Source of the DNA: Bacteroidales bacterium
GTDB lineage: Bacteria; Bacteroidota; Bacteroidia; Bacteroidales; VadinHA17
DNA: 6,944 bases
Direction of reading: 5' to 3'
Assembly (NCBI GenBank): GCA_031285575.1
Contig: JAITVX010000106.1
Coordinates: 1 to 6,944 of the forward strand
The stretch's first letter is position 1; the number at the start of each line of letters is the position of its first letter. The translations under genes were made by a program, and so were the position numbers. The notes below the pieces were generated by a model. It did not search any database. It saw only the letters and a program-made list of their open reading frames with translations, and was not told the DNA's origin. Positions 1 through 6,323 of this stretch are shown piece after piece.

Positions 1-28
1 ATGTCCCTCCAAATTTCATGATTTTCAT
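1..28 (-). CDS. Aspartokinase (LysC or ThrA type), N-terminal nine codons, cut by window edge
   Basis: Reading leftward from an ATG at 28-26, the only visible residues are MKIMKFGGT, and the next codon starts with T, which allows Ser. MK(V/I)(M/L)KFGGTS is the hallmark start of aspartate kinases; it contains the KFGGTS nucleotide/aspartate-binding motif. These enzymes phosphorylate aspartate in the cytoplasm as the first step toward Lys, Met and Thr. In Bacteroidota the motif begins both monofunctional LysC and the bifunctional aspartokinase/homoserine dehydrogenase ThrA, so the exact gene cannot be chosen. A Bacteroidota-type -7 element (54-61) lies just upstream, and the strand matches the neighbouring genes. 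Nine residues are few, so this rests on motif recognition only. Confidence 0.55.
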
Positions 29-53
29 AATGCAGTCTTTTCAAAACAGGCAA

Positions 54-61
54 CAAAAGTA
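54..61 (-). promoter_or_regulatory. Candidate -7 promoter element for the aspartokinase gene
   Basis: On the minus strand this reads TACTTTTG, an exact match to the Bacteroidota -7 consensus TAnnTTTG, 25 nt before the ATG at 28. The nearest TTG-containing -33 candidate (85-88, ATTG on the minus strand) is 23 nt away, a little longer than the usual 19-21. The position fits a short leader, but the -33 spacing keeps confidence low. Confidence 0.35.
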
Positions 62-198
62 TAATTTTAATTTATTCGATGGCTCAATATTTGTTTTTTT
101 ACATGGCAGATGTATAAAATTTTCGATTTTGCGACGGTTGTACCTCTTAAAATGGTCATTAGACCCATGGGGGGGGTAACACTAAACATATTTTGCAA

Positions 199-218
199 AG
201 CCGCAATGCATTGCGGCT
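199..218. terminator. Perfect 20-bp palindrome, possible hairpin terminator of the MgtE-N/CBS gene
   Basis: AGCCGCAATGCATTGCGGCT is its own reverse complement. As RNA it can form an 8-bp GC-rich stem with a TGCA loop. On the minus strand it is followed by TTGCAAAAT, which is a poor U-tract. It lies about 135 nt beyond the stop codon at 353, so it could end that transcript or be a binding site or an interspersed palindromic repeat. The palindrome is certain; the role is inferred. Confidence 0.35.
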
Positions 219-352
219 CTACGGCAGTGCTATATGCGTTATGCATCATGGTGTTTATGCTTTTTAAAACATGTGCAAACATACAATGTTTTTTTATATC
301 CAAGCCGTGCAGCAAAAAATAAGGGAGGTTTGTATATTTTTTCCGCAGAAGG

Positions 353-1642
353 TTAATATAGCCTGTTTCTTTTCCTTGTCTTTCTCTCGGTAATCAGGTC
401 TTCAACAACGTCGTCAACCACCACCATGCCCTGAAGCTGTTCATTACGGTCAACCACCGGCACTGCAAGCAGGTTGTATTTCGATACTACTTCGGCAATA
501 TCCTGCAACTTTTGGTCATCGTACAGGAAAACCGGTTCTTCCTTCATTATATCGCTTATAAACGATTTGGGGTCGGCCACCACCAAGTCGCGTAGGTTAA
601 ACGTGCCTATAAGCTCGTCGTTTTTATCCGTTACAAACATGTTGTACAACTCCGGCGGTTCCGGCTTCCTGAATCTTAACTCCCTTATTACTTCCTCTAC
701 AGTAATGCCCAGACTGAACGACAGGTAATCGGTTGACATAAGGCTTCCAACAAGGTTGTCGGGATATTCGAGCAACTCTATTACCTCCTGCGACGATTCC
801 GTGTCCATCTCTTTCAAAAGCGACTCGGCTTTTTCGTCTTCAAGTTCGTCGAGAATATCGGCAACTTCGTCGGCGGGCATTTTTTCGAGCACATCAGCTG
901 CTTTCTCAACCGGGAGACTTTCAATTATATGCACCTGTGTATGAGGCTCAAGTTCCTCAAGCACATCGGCGGCCTTTTCTTCATCAAGAGCAGAAAAGAC
1001 CGACATGCTCGACTTTTTTCCAAGGTCTTCAAGAATATCGGCAATATCCGATGGATGGAGTGTCTGCAGTTTTGCGTAGCTTTTCGACAGCCTGATATTT
1101 AAGTTTGAGTAATCAATTGCCTGAACGTCGTCCCATATGATAAACTCTGCAGGTATGTTTACATTGAACAGCGACAGTATTCTCTTTATCGGTGCCGAAA
1201 GGCCTATTCGGCGCAGCAAGCCTTCTATACCTATGTCAACGGCAATTGCAAATGTACCTGTTTCAATCGTAACCAGCCTCACATCGTTAACCCTTACAAG
1301 TTTCCGTCCATTAAGGTCAACTATCTGCTTGTCGAGAATATTTTCGACTAGAAACATACCGTTTTCAACCTCTTCCTTTTTCAATACAACAAGTGCAGAA
1401 CTCGTAACATTAAGAGTCTCTCTTGCTTTTGTAACTCTGAATGTATGAAAGGAATAAGTCTTTATATCCTTTTTAATCTTCAGCTTTACGCCTGTCAGTA
1501 ACTGTCGTCCGTGATCATTGTCATCACCCGAAAGAGAGGCATTGATAAGAATGTCACGTATTATGCCGACAGCGTCCCCATCGGCGCCAAAAACTTCTTT
1601 GCCGATAATTCCGCTTAAATAAAATGTAGTGAACGATGTCAT
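353..1642 (-). CDS. Soluble PRC-barrel / MgtE N-terminal domain / CBS-pair protein
   Basis: This 429-aa protein is built from the cytosolic parts of an MgtE magnesium channel without its membrane part. Residues ~9-90 and ~100-175 resemble PRC-barrel domains (for example GKEVFGADGDAVGIIRD). Residues ~193-295 carry MgtE-N helical repeats (LHPSDIADILEDL, EKAADVLEELE, KAADVLEKMPADEVADILDEL). Residues ~296-415 form a CBS pair, entered by the typical DNLVGSLMSTDYLSF. In MgtE the N and CBS domains sense cytosolic Mg2+ and gate the pore, but here the protein ends in the basic tail TRKRNRLY just after the second CBS domain, with no membrane segments. Stand-alone versions are known next to Nramp-type metal transporters; none lies in the visible downstream 324 nt. 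A role as a metal- or nucleotide-sensing regulator is inferred. The start is fixed by a strong AGGAGG five nt upstream of the ATG. It has its own promoter and is not obviously co-transcribed with coaD. Confidence 0.88.
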   Translation of the reverse strand: MTSFTTFYLSGIIGKEVFGADGDAVGIIRDILINASLSGDDNDHGRQLLTGVKLKIKKDIKTYSFHTFRVTKARETLNVTSSALVVLKKEEVENGMFLVENILDKQIVDLNGRKLVRVNDVRLVTIETGTFAIAVDIGIEGLLRRIGLSAPIKRILSLFNVNIPAEFIIWDDVQAIDYSNLNIRLSKSYAKLQTLHPSDIADILEDLGKKSSMSVFSALDEEKAADVLEELEPHTQVHIIESLPVEKAADVLEKMPADEVADILDELEDEKAESLLKEMDTESSQEVIELLEYPDNLVGSLMSTDYLSFSLGITVEEVIRELRFRKPEPPELYNMFVTDKNDELIGTFNLRDLVVADPKSFISDIMKEEPVFLYDDQKLQDIAEVVSKYNLLAVPVVDRNEQLQGMVVVDDVVEDLITERKTRKRNRLY

Positions 1643-1647
1643 AGTCG

Positions 1648-1653
1648 CCTCCT
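1648..1653 (-). promoter_or_regulatory. Strong Shine-Dalgarno site of the MgtE-N/CBS gene
   Basis: The minus strand reads AGGAGG followed by five bases and the ATG at 1642-1640. A full-length Shine-Dalgarno is uncommon in Bacteroidota, where AT-rich leaders usually drive initiation. None of the other complete genes here has one. It settles the start codon. Confidence 0.75.
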
Positions 1654-1773
1654 GTTATATCCATATGAACGAAGGCGCCCTCAATTAGCCGGCTACCCCC
1701 ATATACGGGAATTTAAATTTAACTTATCCGCAGGGTCGTCATCTATTAGATTTCTTCTATTTGATTTATGGCA

Positions 1774-1805
1774 CAAAAATAAACTGTCGATTTCGTTCTG
1801 CCAAA
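1774..1805 (-). promoter_or_regulatory. Near-consensus Bacteroidota promoter of the MgtE-N/CBS gene
   Basis: On the minus strand TTTG (1805-1802), exactly 20 nt, then TATTTTTG (1781-1774) match the -33/-7 pattern of the Bacteroidota primary sigma factor. Transcription would begin near 1767, giving a leader of roughly 125 nt before the ATG at 1642. That leader holds several palindromes (AATTTAAATT 1710-1719, TAGCCGGCTA 1686-1695, GGCGCC 1674-1679). Confidence 0.65.
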
Positions 1806-2276
1806 AGAATTATAATAAAATATTCGATATTTTTACTTCTTAAAAACCATTGCCAATGTCTGCGAACCGTCATTGCATACAGCTTCCTTAATGGTCGAGA
1901 AATGCACGAATCTCCTCGCCTTAAATGTTTTCACAACGGAATAATTCTTATTGTGATTTGCTTTATCAAAACACACATCTAAAATCCATGAAAAGCAGAG
2001 TAGGGGATTTCGAGAAGAGAGCAAGTGAAGTCGCAACGCAACAAATCAAAAATATTTATTAGACTTTATATAAGATGTTATCCAAAACTCAAGTTGAAAG
2101 AAACTCCATCTGCTCAAAAATGGCATAGTACCGATGAATATGAGAATTACGGTAAAAGCAATTCTGTGATACGTTTTTTTGGAATGCTTCATCTTGCAAC
2201 ATTCACAAGAAACAACGTGTATGTGCCTCTATTCTGGTTCCGGCTTTACAATTACTGCGTTATGTGTTTCTGATTT
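1806..2276. other. Non-coding or unrecognised stretch downstream of coaD
   Basis: No convincing gene is visible in these ~470 nt. Open frames of 67-82 codons exist on both strands (1833-2036 minus, 2025-2273 plus), but they start at weak codons, lack a ribosome site and show no family motif. An exact -7 string, TATTTTTG on the minus strand (2047-2054), has no -33 partner at a usable distance. I see no clear intrinsic terminator after coaD; the CTGAAAATCAG hairpin just beyond its stop has only a 4-bp stem and no U-tract. Confidence 0.5.
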
Positions 2277-2756
2277 TCAGTTTCCGCCTTTGAATTTTCC
2301 GAGGTCAAGTACACGGGGAACAAAGACAGATGCGTCGCCGCCGCTTTTTATTATGTCCCTCACTATGGTAGAGTTTATGTGGCTGTGCTCTGGCGCTGTA
2401 AGCAGAAAGACGGATTCGACGCCAGGACGTATAACACGGTTTGTTTGGGCTATTGCTCTTTCAAACTCAAAGTCGGCGGCTGTGCGGAGGCCTCTTATGA
2501 GGTAACTGGCGCCAAGTTTTTTGCAATAGTCAACGGTGAGGCCTTTGTAGTGCGATACTTTAATGCGGGGTTCGTCTTCAAATACGAGCCTTATCATTGT
2601 TTCGCGGGTTTCGAGCGAGTAATAGCTTTGTTTGAGGGCGTTGGCTCCAATGGCAATTATTATTTCGTCGAACAGGCCGAAAGCGCGCCGCACTATTGCC
2701 TCATGGCCAATTGTAAAAGGGTCGAATGAACCGGGAAATACGGCTATTTTTTTCAT
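2277..2756 (-). CDS. coaD: Phosphopantetheine adenylyltransferase (CoaD)
   Basis: CoaD transfers AMP from ATP to 4'-phosphopantetheine, giving dephospho-CoA, the penultimate step of coenzyme A synthesis in the cytoplasm. At 159 residues it has the usual family length. The nucleotidyltransferase start PGSFDPFTIGH (residues 8-18) contains the TxGH nucleotide-binding signature. LIRGLRTAADFEFE (86-99) is the highly conserved substrate and hexamer region. HINSTIVRD (126-134) corresponds to the family ISSSxVR ATP-binding motif. Its ATG overlaps the TGA of lon by four bases (ATGA, 2756-2753), so it is very likely co-transcribed and translationally coupled with lon. No Shine-Dalgarno is visible, which is normal for the phylum. 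No key residue looks lost. Confidence 0.97.
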   Translation of the reverse strand: MKKIAVFPGSFDPFTIGHEAIVRRAFGLFDEIIIAIGANALKQSYYSLETRETMIRLVFEDEPRIKVSHYKGLTVDYCKKLGASYLIRGLRTAADFEFERAIAQTNRVIRPGVESVFLLTAPEHSHINSTIVRDIIKSGGDASVFVPRVLDLGKFKGGN

Positions 2757-5215
2757 TCGAAAGTTATGTTTCTGAGGTTTTTTACTTTCTGTTTAAGCAG
2801 CGCTATGTCGAGGGCTTCCATTATGGAATCGACATAATAGAATTTGAGGCCTTTTATATACACGGGACTGATGCTTTCAACGTCTTTACGGTTTTCTTCG
2901 GGCAGTATTATTTCTTTGATTGTAGCGCGTTTGGCAGCAAGTATTTTTTCTTTTATCCCGCCTACGGGCAGTATTTTTCCGCGCAGGGTTATTTCGCCGG
3001 TCATTGCCAAGTATTTCTTCACTTTCCGTTGCGTAAAGGCCGAGGCTATGGATATTGCCATTGTTATTCCGGCCGAAGGGCCGTCTTTCGGTATGGCTCC
3101 TTCTGGCACATGGATATGTATGTTCCATTTGTCGGAAAAACTGTCGGGCAGGTCGAGGTGGCAGGCGTTTGCCTTGAGATACTCGTGGGCAATTACTGCC
3201 GATTCTTTCATTACTTCACCAAGGTTTCCTGTCATGGTGAGTTTCCCAGCTCCTTTGCTGAGACTTGTTTCGATGAACAGAATGTCGCCTCCGGCTGCTG
3301 TCCATGCAAGGCCTGTTACAACACCGGCCTGTTCGTTGCCGGCATACAGGTCGCGGGTAAATTTGGGCGGACCGAGTATGGCTGTGAGTTGTTCTTTGGC
3401 TATGTTGGGGTCATATCCGGTTTCGGAAGCAATGTTGCGGGCTGTTACCCTGGCTACCTTGGCGAGTTTTTTATCGAGTTCCCTAACGCCAGATTCGCGT
3501 GTGTAGCGGTCGATAATAGCTTCGAGCACGTCTTTGTCAACTGTTAGCCTGTCGGAAGTTATTCCATGGTTTTCAAGCTGTTTTGGCAGAAGGTGACGTT
3601 TGGCTATTTCAATCTTTTCTTCAACGAGGTAGCCTGTTATTTCTATCATCTCCATCCTGTCGCGTAGTGCTGGGCTGATGGCGGCGATGTTGTTGGCCGT
3701 TGCAATAAATAGTGTTTTGGACAAATCGTATTCCATCTCCAGAAAATTATCGTAGAAAGCGTTGTTCTGCTCCGGGTCGAGGGCTTCGAGTAGGGCTGAA
3801 GATGGATCGCCGCGGAAGTCCTGCCCTACCTTGTCGATTTCATCAAGGATAAAAACCGGATTCGAGGAGCCTGCCCGCCTTATATTTTGGATAATGCGCC
3901 CTGGCATTGCTCCTATGTAAGTTTTCCTGTGCCCGCGTATTTCCGCCTCGTCGTGCAGTCCGCCGAGCGACATTCTGACGTATTTTCTGTCGAGGGCTTT
4001 TGCCACCGATTTGCCGAGCGATGTTTTTCCAACTCCGGGAGGGCCGTAGAGGCAAAGTATGGGCGATTTGAGGTCGCCTTTAAGTTTAAGAACGGCCAGG
4101 TGTTCAAGTATTCTTTCCTTCACTTCGTCGAGCCCGGCGTGGTCTTCATCAAGAACCTTTTTGGCATTATTGAGGTCGAGGTTGTCGGTCGAATATACGT
4201 TCCATGGAAGGTCGAGCAGAGTCTGTATGTAATTCATCTGAACCGAATACTCGGCGGCAGCGGGATGCAACCTCTGCAGTTTTTCCACTTCTTTTTCAAA
4301 AACCTTTTTGACGTTCTCGTTCCACTGCTTTGTTTCGGCTGCTTTCCTGTATTCTTCTACTTCTTTTTCGACAGGGTTGCCTCCGAGTTCGTTCTGAATG
4401 GTTTTTATTTGCTGATGCAGAAGAAATTCGCGCTGCTGCTGATCAAGGTCGCTTCTTACTTTCGACTGCAGTTCGTTTTTAAGTTCAAGCACCTGTATTT
4501 CCTGAACAAGATGTTCCAGGAGGGCAAAACCTCTGTCTCTTAATGAATCAATCTCAAGCAGTTTTTGTTTGTCCTGCACTTTTATATCTGTGTTTGAACA
4601 GATGAAGTTTATGAGGTAGGTGTTGTTTTCGATGTTCTTTATTGCAAACGACGCTTCGGGGCTTATATTGGGGTTTAATTTTATTATTTTAAGCGACAAA
4701 TCTTTAAGTGAGCCTACTATTGCATCGAAATCGCTGCTTACTGTTTCGGGTTTCTGTTCGGGCAGTACACTTACTTTTGCAATAAAATACGGCTCGCTTG
4801 AAACCAGCTCCTGCATAATCATCCTTTTACGCCCCTGAATTATTGCCGTTGTAGAACCGTCAGGCATTTCCAGAATCTTAACTATTTGCCCTACTGTTCC
4901 TGTTGCATGGAGATCGGAAAAACCGGGATTTTCCATGTCGGGGTCTTTCTGCGCCACAGTTCCTATTACCTTGTCGGCACGGTAAACGTCTTTAATCAAC
5001 TGTATTGATTTTGGGCGTCCTATTGAAATAGGAATCACTACTCCGGGAAAAAGGACTGTATTTCTGAGCGAAAGAACAGGCAATACTTCCGGTGTTTCAA
5101 TATTTTCAAGTTCACCATCGTCGCCATCGGCAATGATAGGAATAATATCCCCCTCGCTGTCAAAAATATCGGGCGAAAACAATTCACCGGTGGGGTTTCC
5201 GAATTTTATTTCCAT
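2753..5215 (-). CDS. lon: ATP-dependent Lon protease (LonA type)
   Basis: Lon is a hexameric cytoplasmic protease that unfolds and degrades misfolded and regulatory proteins. Using the ATG at 5215 it has 820 residues, normal for the family. The order is: LON substrate-binding N domain (~43-235, starting LPVLSLRNTVLFPGVVIPI); helical/coiled-coil part containing QQQREFLLHQQ (~259-269); AAA+ module with Walker A GPPGVGKT (391-398), Walker B ILDEID (456-461) and the LRDRMEMIEI sensor stretch; S16 protease domain with Ser714 in KDGPSAG and Lys757 in GGIKEK as the catalytic dyad. The frame stays open upstream to a TTG at 5263, but the added 16 residues look unlike Lon. The residues after the ATG (MEIKFGNPTGELF) are acidic and low in conservation, as usual. 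It is isolated from rpmE2 by a terminator and leads into coaD by an ATGA overlap. Confidence 0.97.
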   Translation of the reverse strand: MEIKFGNPTGELFSPDIFDSEGDIIPIIADGDDGELENIETPEVLPVLSLRNTVLFPGVVIPISIGRPKSIQLIKDVYRADKVIGTVAQKDPDMENPGFSDLHATGTVGQIVKILEMPDGSTTAIIQGRKRMIMQELVSSEPYFIAKVSVLPEQKPETVSSDFDAIVGSLKDLSLKIIKLNPNISPEASFAIKNIENNTYLINFICSNTDIKVQDKQKLLEIDSLRDRGFALLEHLVQEIQVLELKNELQSKVRSDLDQQQREFLLHQQIKTIQNELGGNPVEKEVEEYRKAAETKQWNENVKKVFEKEVEKLQRLHPAAAEYSVQMNYIQTLLDLPWNVYSTDNLDLNNAKKVLDEDHAGLDEVKERILEHLAVLKLKGDLKSPILCLYGPPGVGKTSLGKSVAKALDRKYVRMSLGGLHDEAEIRGHRKTYIGAMPGRIIQNIRRAGSSNPVFILDEIDKVGQDFRGDPSSALLEALDPEQNNAFYDNFLEMEYDLSKTLFIATANNIAAISPALRDRMEMIEITGYLVEEKIEIAKRHLLPKQLENHGITSDRLTVDKDVLEAIIDRYTRESGVRELDKKLAKVARVTARNIASETGYDPNIAKEQLTAILGPPKFTRDLYAGNEQAGVVTGLAWTAAGGDILFIETSLSKGAGKLTMTGNLGEVMKESAVIAHEYLKANACHLDLPDSFSDKWNIHIHVPEGAIPKDGPSAGITMAISIASAFTQRKVKKYLAMTGEITLRGKILPVGGIKEKILAAKRATIKEIILPEENRKDVESISPVYIKGLKFYYVDSIMEALDIALLKQKVKNLRNITFE

Positions 5216-5257
5216 TAAGAGACTCTTTGTTCCAAACAATTTTACATCGAATACCAA

Positions 5258-5286
5258 CAACAATAATCACGAGAAAACTTGCTCAA
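5258..5286 (-). promoter_or_regulatory. Weak candidate promoter of lon-coaD
   Basis: On the minus strand TTG (5286-5284), 18 nt, then TATTGTTG (5265-5258) matches TAnnTTTG with one mismatch. The spacing is two shorter than at the other promoters here. It lies between the rpmE2 terminator and the ATG at 5215, so the lon promoter must be near. This exact assignment is uncertain. Confidence 0.25.
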
Positions 5287-5299
5287 CGTCGCCTTTCTG

Positions 5300-5325
5300 A
5301 AAAAATAAGGGGCTTTAGGCCCCCT
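5300..5325 (-). terminator. Intrinsic terminator after rpmE2
   Basis: On the minus strand GGGGC-CTAAA-GCCCC (5323-5309) forms a perfect 5-bp GC stem with a 5-nt loop. One G-U and one A-U pair extend it, and TTATTTTTT follows. It begins about 20 nt after the rpmE2 stop codon and separates rpmE2 from lon. Confidence 0.85.
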
Positions 5326-5346
5326 GTATCCTTTTAAGATAAAGCG

Positions 5347-5610
5347 CTATTTTTTCTTCCCGATATGATTTTTGTACCTGTTCATAAACTTGTCAACCCG
5401 TCCGGCAGTATCAACAAGCTTCATTTTACCGGTATAAAATGGATGCGAGGTGTTTGATATCTCAAGCTTAATAACAGGATATTCATTACCGTCTTCCCAT
5501 TTTATCGTATCTTTTGAAGGTGCAGTCGATTTGGTTAAAAACGTATATCCATTCGACATATCCTGAAACACCACGAATCTGTAATTTTTAGGATGAATTT
5601 CACTTTTCAT
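5347..5610 (-). CDS. rpmE2: 50S ribosomal protein L31, type B
   Basis: This small basic protein binds the large ribosomal subunit and bridges the two subunits. With the ATG at 5610 it has 87 residues, typical of type B L31. Family landmarks are MKSEIHP-NYR-VVFQD at the start, FLTKST (~24-29), YPVIKLEISNTSHPFYTGK (~44-62) and the C-terminal GRVDKFMNRYKN. It has no cysteines, so it is the zinc-free form. The open frame reaches a TTG three codons further up, but the known start MKSEIHP picks the ATG. It forms a single-gene unit with a good promoter upstream and a terminator downstream. Confidence 0.96.
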   Translation of the reverse strand: MKSEIHPKNYRFVVFQDMSNGYTFLTKSTAPSKDTIKWEDGNEYPVIKLEISNTSHPFYTGKMKLVDTAGRVDKFMNRYKNHIGKKK

Positions 5611-5655
5611 TTCACACAATGTTAAACCTTATAATTTTCTTTTATTTAAAGTCGG

Positions 5656-5687
5656 CAAAGTAAATAAATTTTATTATTAAATACAAT
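5656..5687 (-). promoter_or_regulatory. Bacteroidota promoter of rpmE2
   Basis: On the minus strand ATTG (5687-5684), 20 nt, then TTACTTTG (5663-5656) resembles TTTG-N19/20-TAnnTTTG with one mismatch in each box. Its spacing is identical to the promoter at 1774-1805. It sits ~46 nt before the ATG in very AT-rich DNA, as expected for a strongly expressed ribosomal gene. Confidence 0.55.
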
Positions 5688-5849
5688 ATTTCTGTTATTC
5701 TGTGTTTTATTTTGGGCATTTATGTATAGTTCTTTATAAATTACACACTTAATATCAAAAATTTATATTTCAAAAATGCCTAAAAACTACCTCATATTTA
5801 ACAATACCATGTTTCTATCCTGCAAAATACATAGTTTGTGCGTTTGTTC
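5688..5849. other. AT-rich spacer between rpmE2 and the relic segment
   Basis: No gene, hairpin or repeat stands out here. The stretch is strongly AT-rich and gives way abruptly at ~5850-5890 to the repeat and the more GC-rich methyltransferase relic. Confidence 0.5.
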
Positions 5850-5881
5850 TATAATTGCCAAAACGAAACGTCCGAAAAAAT
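5850..5881. repeat. Left copy of 32-bp direct repeat (one CGAAAA unit)
   Basis: This sequence matches 6794-6825 at 30 of 32 positions in the same orientation; only positions 7 (t/c) and 20 (c/a) differ. It holds one 22-bp unit (5860-5881) with CGAAAC then CGAAAA nine bases apart. It is followed by CACACAC, as is the end of the right-hand array. Its last base is part of the stop codon (5883-5881) of the methyltransferase relic. Confidence 0.85.
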
Positions 5882-6323
5882 CACACACCCGACAGACGTT
5901 CCCCTGCTATTTTTACATAGTCGGGATTGAGTTCTATGCCGATGTAATTGCGCTCCGTGTTCCGTGCCACCAGTCCTGTTGTACCCGCTCCGAAGAAAGG
6001 GTCAAGTACCACGCCGCCGGGCGGGCATCCTGCATATTTGGGGCTGCCTTTGGCTGTGGTGTCTTTCCTTCCGTCGTATTTTGCCGTCTCCAGCATGGCA
6101 CTGCGGTCGAAGTGTCGAAGTAGTAACGTGCCAATTTTGTGAGTAGGAAGATGTATTCGTGCGCTTTTGTACATCTGTCCCTCATGCTTTCGGGCATTGG
6201 ATTGGGTTTGTGCCAGATAATATCCTGTCGCAGGTACTACCCGTCTTTCCGGAGGGCAAAAGCCAGCATCCACTCCCTTTCCGTCAGCAGCTGCTGCTCG
6301 TTCAACTTGTGGCATTGCTCCTC
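5881..6323 (-). pseudogene. Remnant of a class-beta phage/mobile-element DNA methyltransferase
   Basis: Such enzymes transfer a methyl group from S-adenosylmethionine to an exocyclic amino group of A or C in DNA. The segment encodes WMLAFALRKDG, a stop, then YLRQDIIWHKPNPMPES and MRDRCTKAHEYIFLLTK-ARYYFD, all typical of site-specific methyltransferases on phages and conjugative elements. The 3' end has DPFFGAGTTG (AdoMet-binding motif I) and YIGIELNPDY. Motif I at the C-terminus marks the beta order, so the catalytic (S/D)PPY motif IV belongs upstream and is absent. Three lesions are visible. TAG at 6239-6237 stands where the family has Trp. A tandem 8-bp duplication (6106-6121) shifts the frame; removing one copy joins YYFD to RSAMLETAKYDGRKDTTAKG. 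SPKYAG runs straight into CPPGG, where homologues I know have some tens more residues including HFATFP. Upstream of ~6272 the open frame no longer resembles the family. Not functional. Confidence 0.85.
6106..6121. repeat. 8-bp tandem duplication causing a frameshift
   Basis: GTCGAAGT occurs twice in a row (6106-6113 and 6114-6121; ACTTCGAC on the coding strand). Removing one copy restores a continuous methyltransferase frame across the site, so it looks like a replication-slippage lesion. Confidence 0.85.

Larger units (their letters stand above)
29..352. other. Intergenic gap between the MgtE-N/CBS gene and the aspartokinase gene
   Basis: This 324-nt gap has no convincing gene. Overlapping short open frames exist on both strands, but they have no family resemblance. 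It holds the -7 candidate at 54-61, a CCCATGGG palindrome (164-171) that runs into eight consecutive Gs (169-176), and a perfect 20-bp palindrome at 199-218. It must contain the 3' end of the MgtE-N/CBS transcript and the control region of the aspartokinase gene. Confidence 0.6.

Noticed and set aside
67..322. Opposed short open frames of 82 (minus) and 70 (plus) codons
   Set aside because: They overlap each other across a palindrome, lack ribosome sites, and match no family I know. The minus frame includes MTILRGTTVA upstream of aspartokinase, but three threonines are too few to claim a threonine leader peptide.
1833..2036. 67-codon minus-strand open frame after coaD
   Set aside because: It starts at TTG without a ribosome site, and the exact -7 string at 2047-2054 has no -33 element at proper spacing and would leave almost no leader.
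2025..2273. 82-codon plus-strand open frame
   Set aside because: No recognisable motif, no ribosome site, and opposite to all neighbouring genes.
2726..3547. Long plus-strand open frame of 273 codons
   Set aside because: It lies antisense to the S16 protease domain of lon and reads as an aromatic-rich composition typical of a codon shadow. The same holds for the antisense frames at 2844-3506 and 3887-4543.
5216..5263. Sixteen-residue N-terminal extension of Lon from a TTG
   Set aside because: The ATG at 5215 gives a normal-length Lon; the extension is unlike Lon starts and overlaps the likely promoter.
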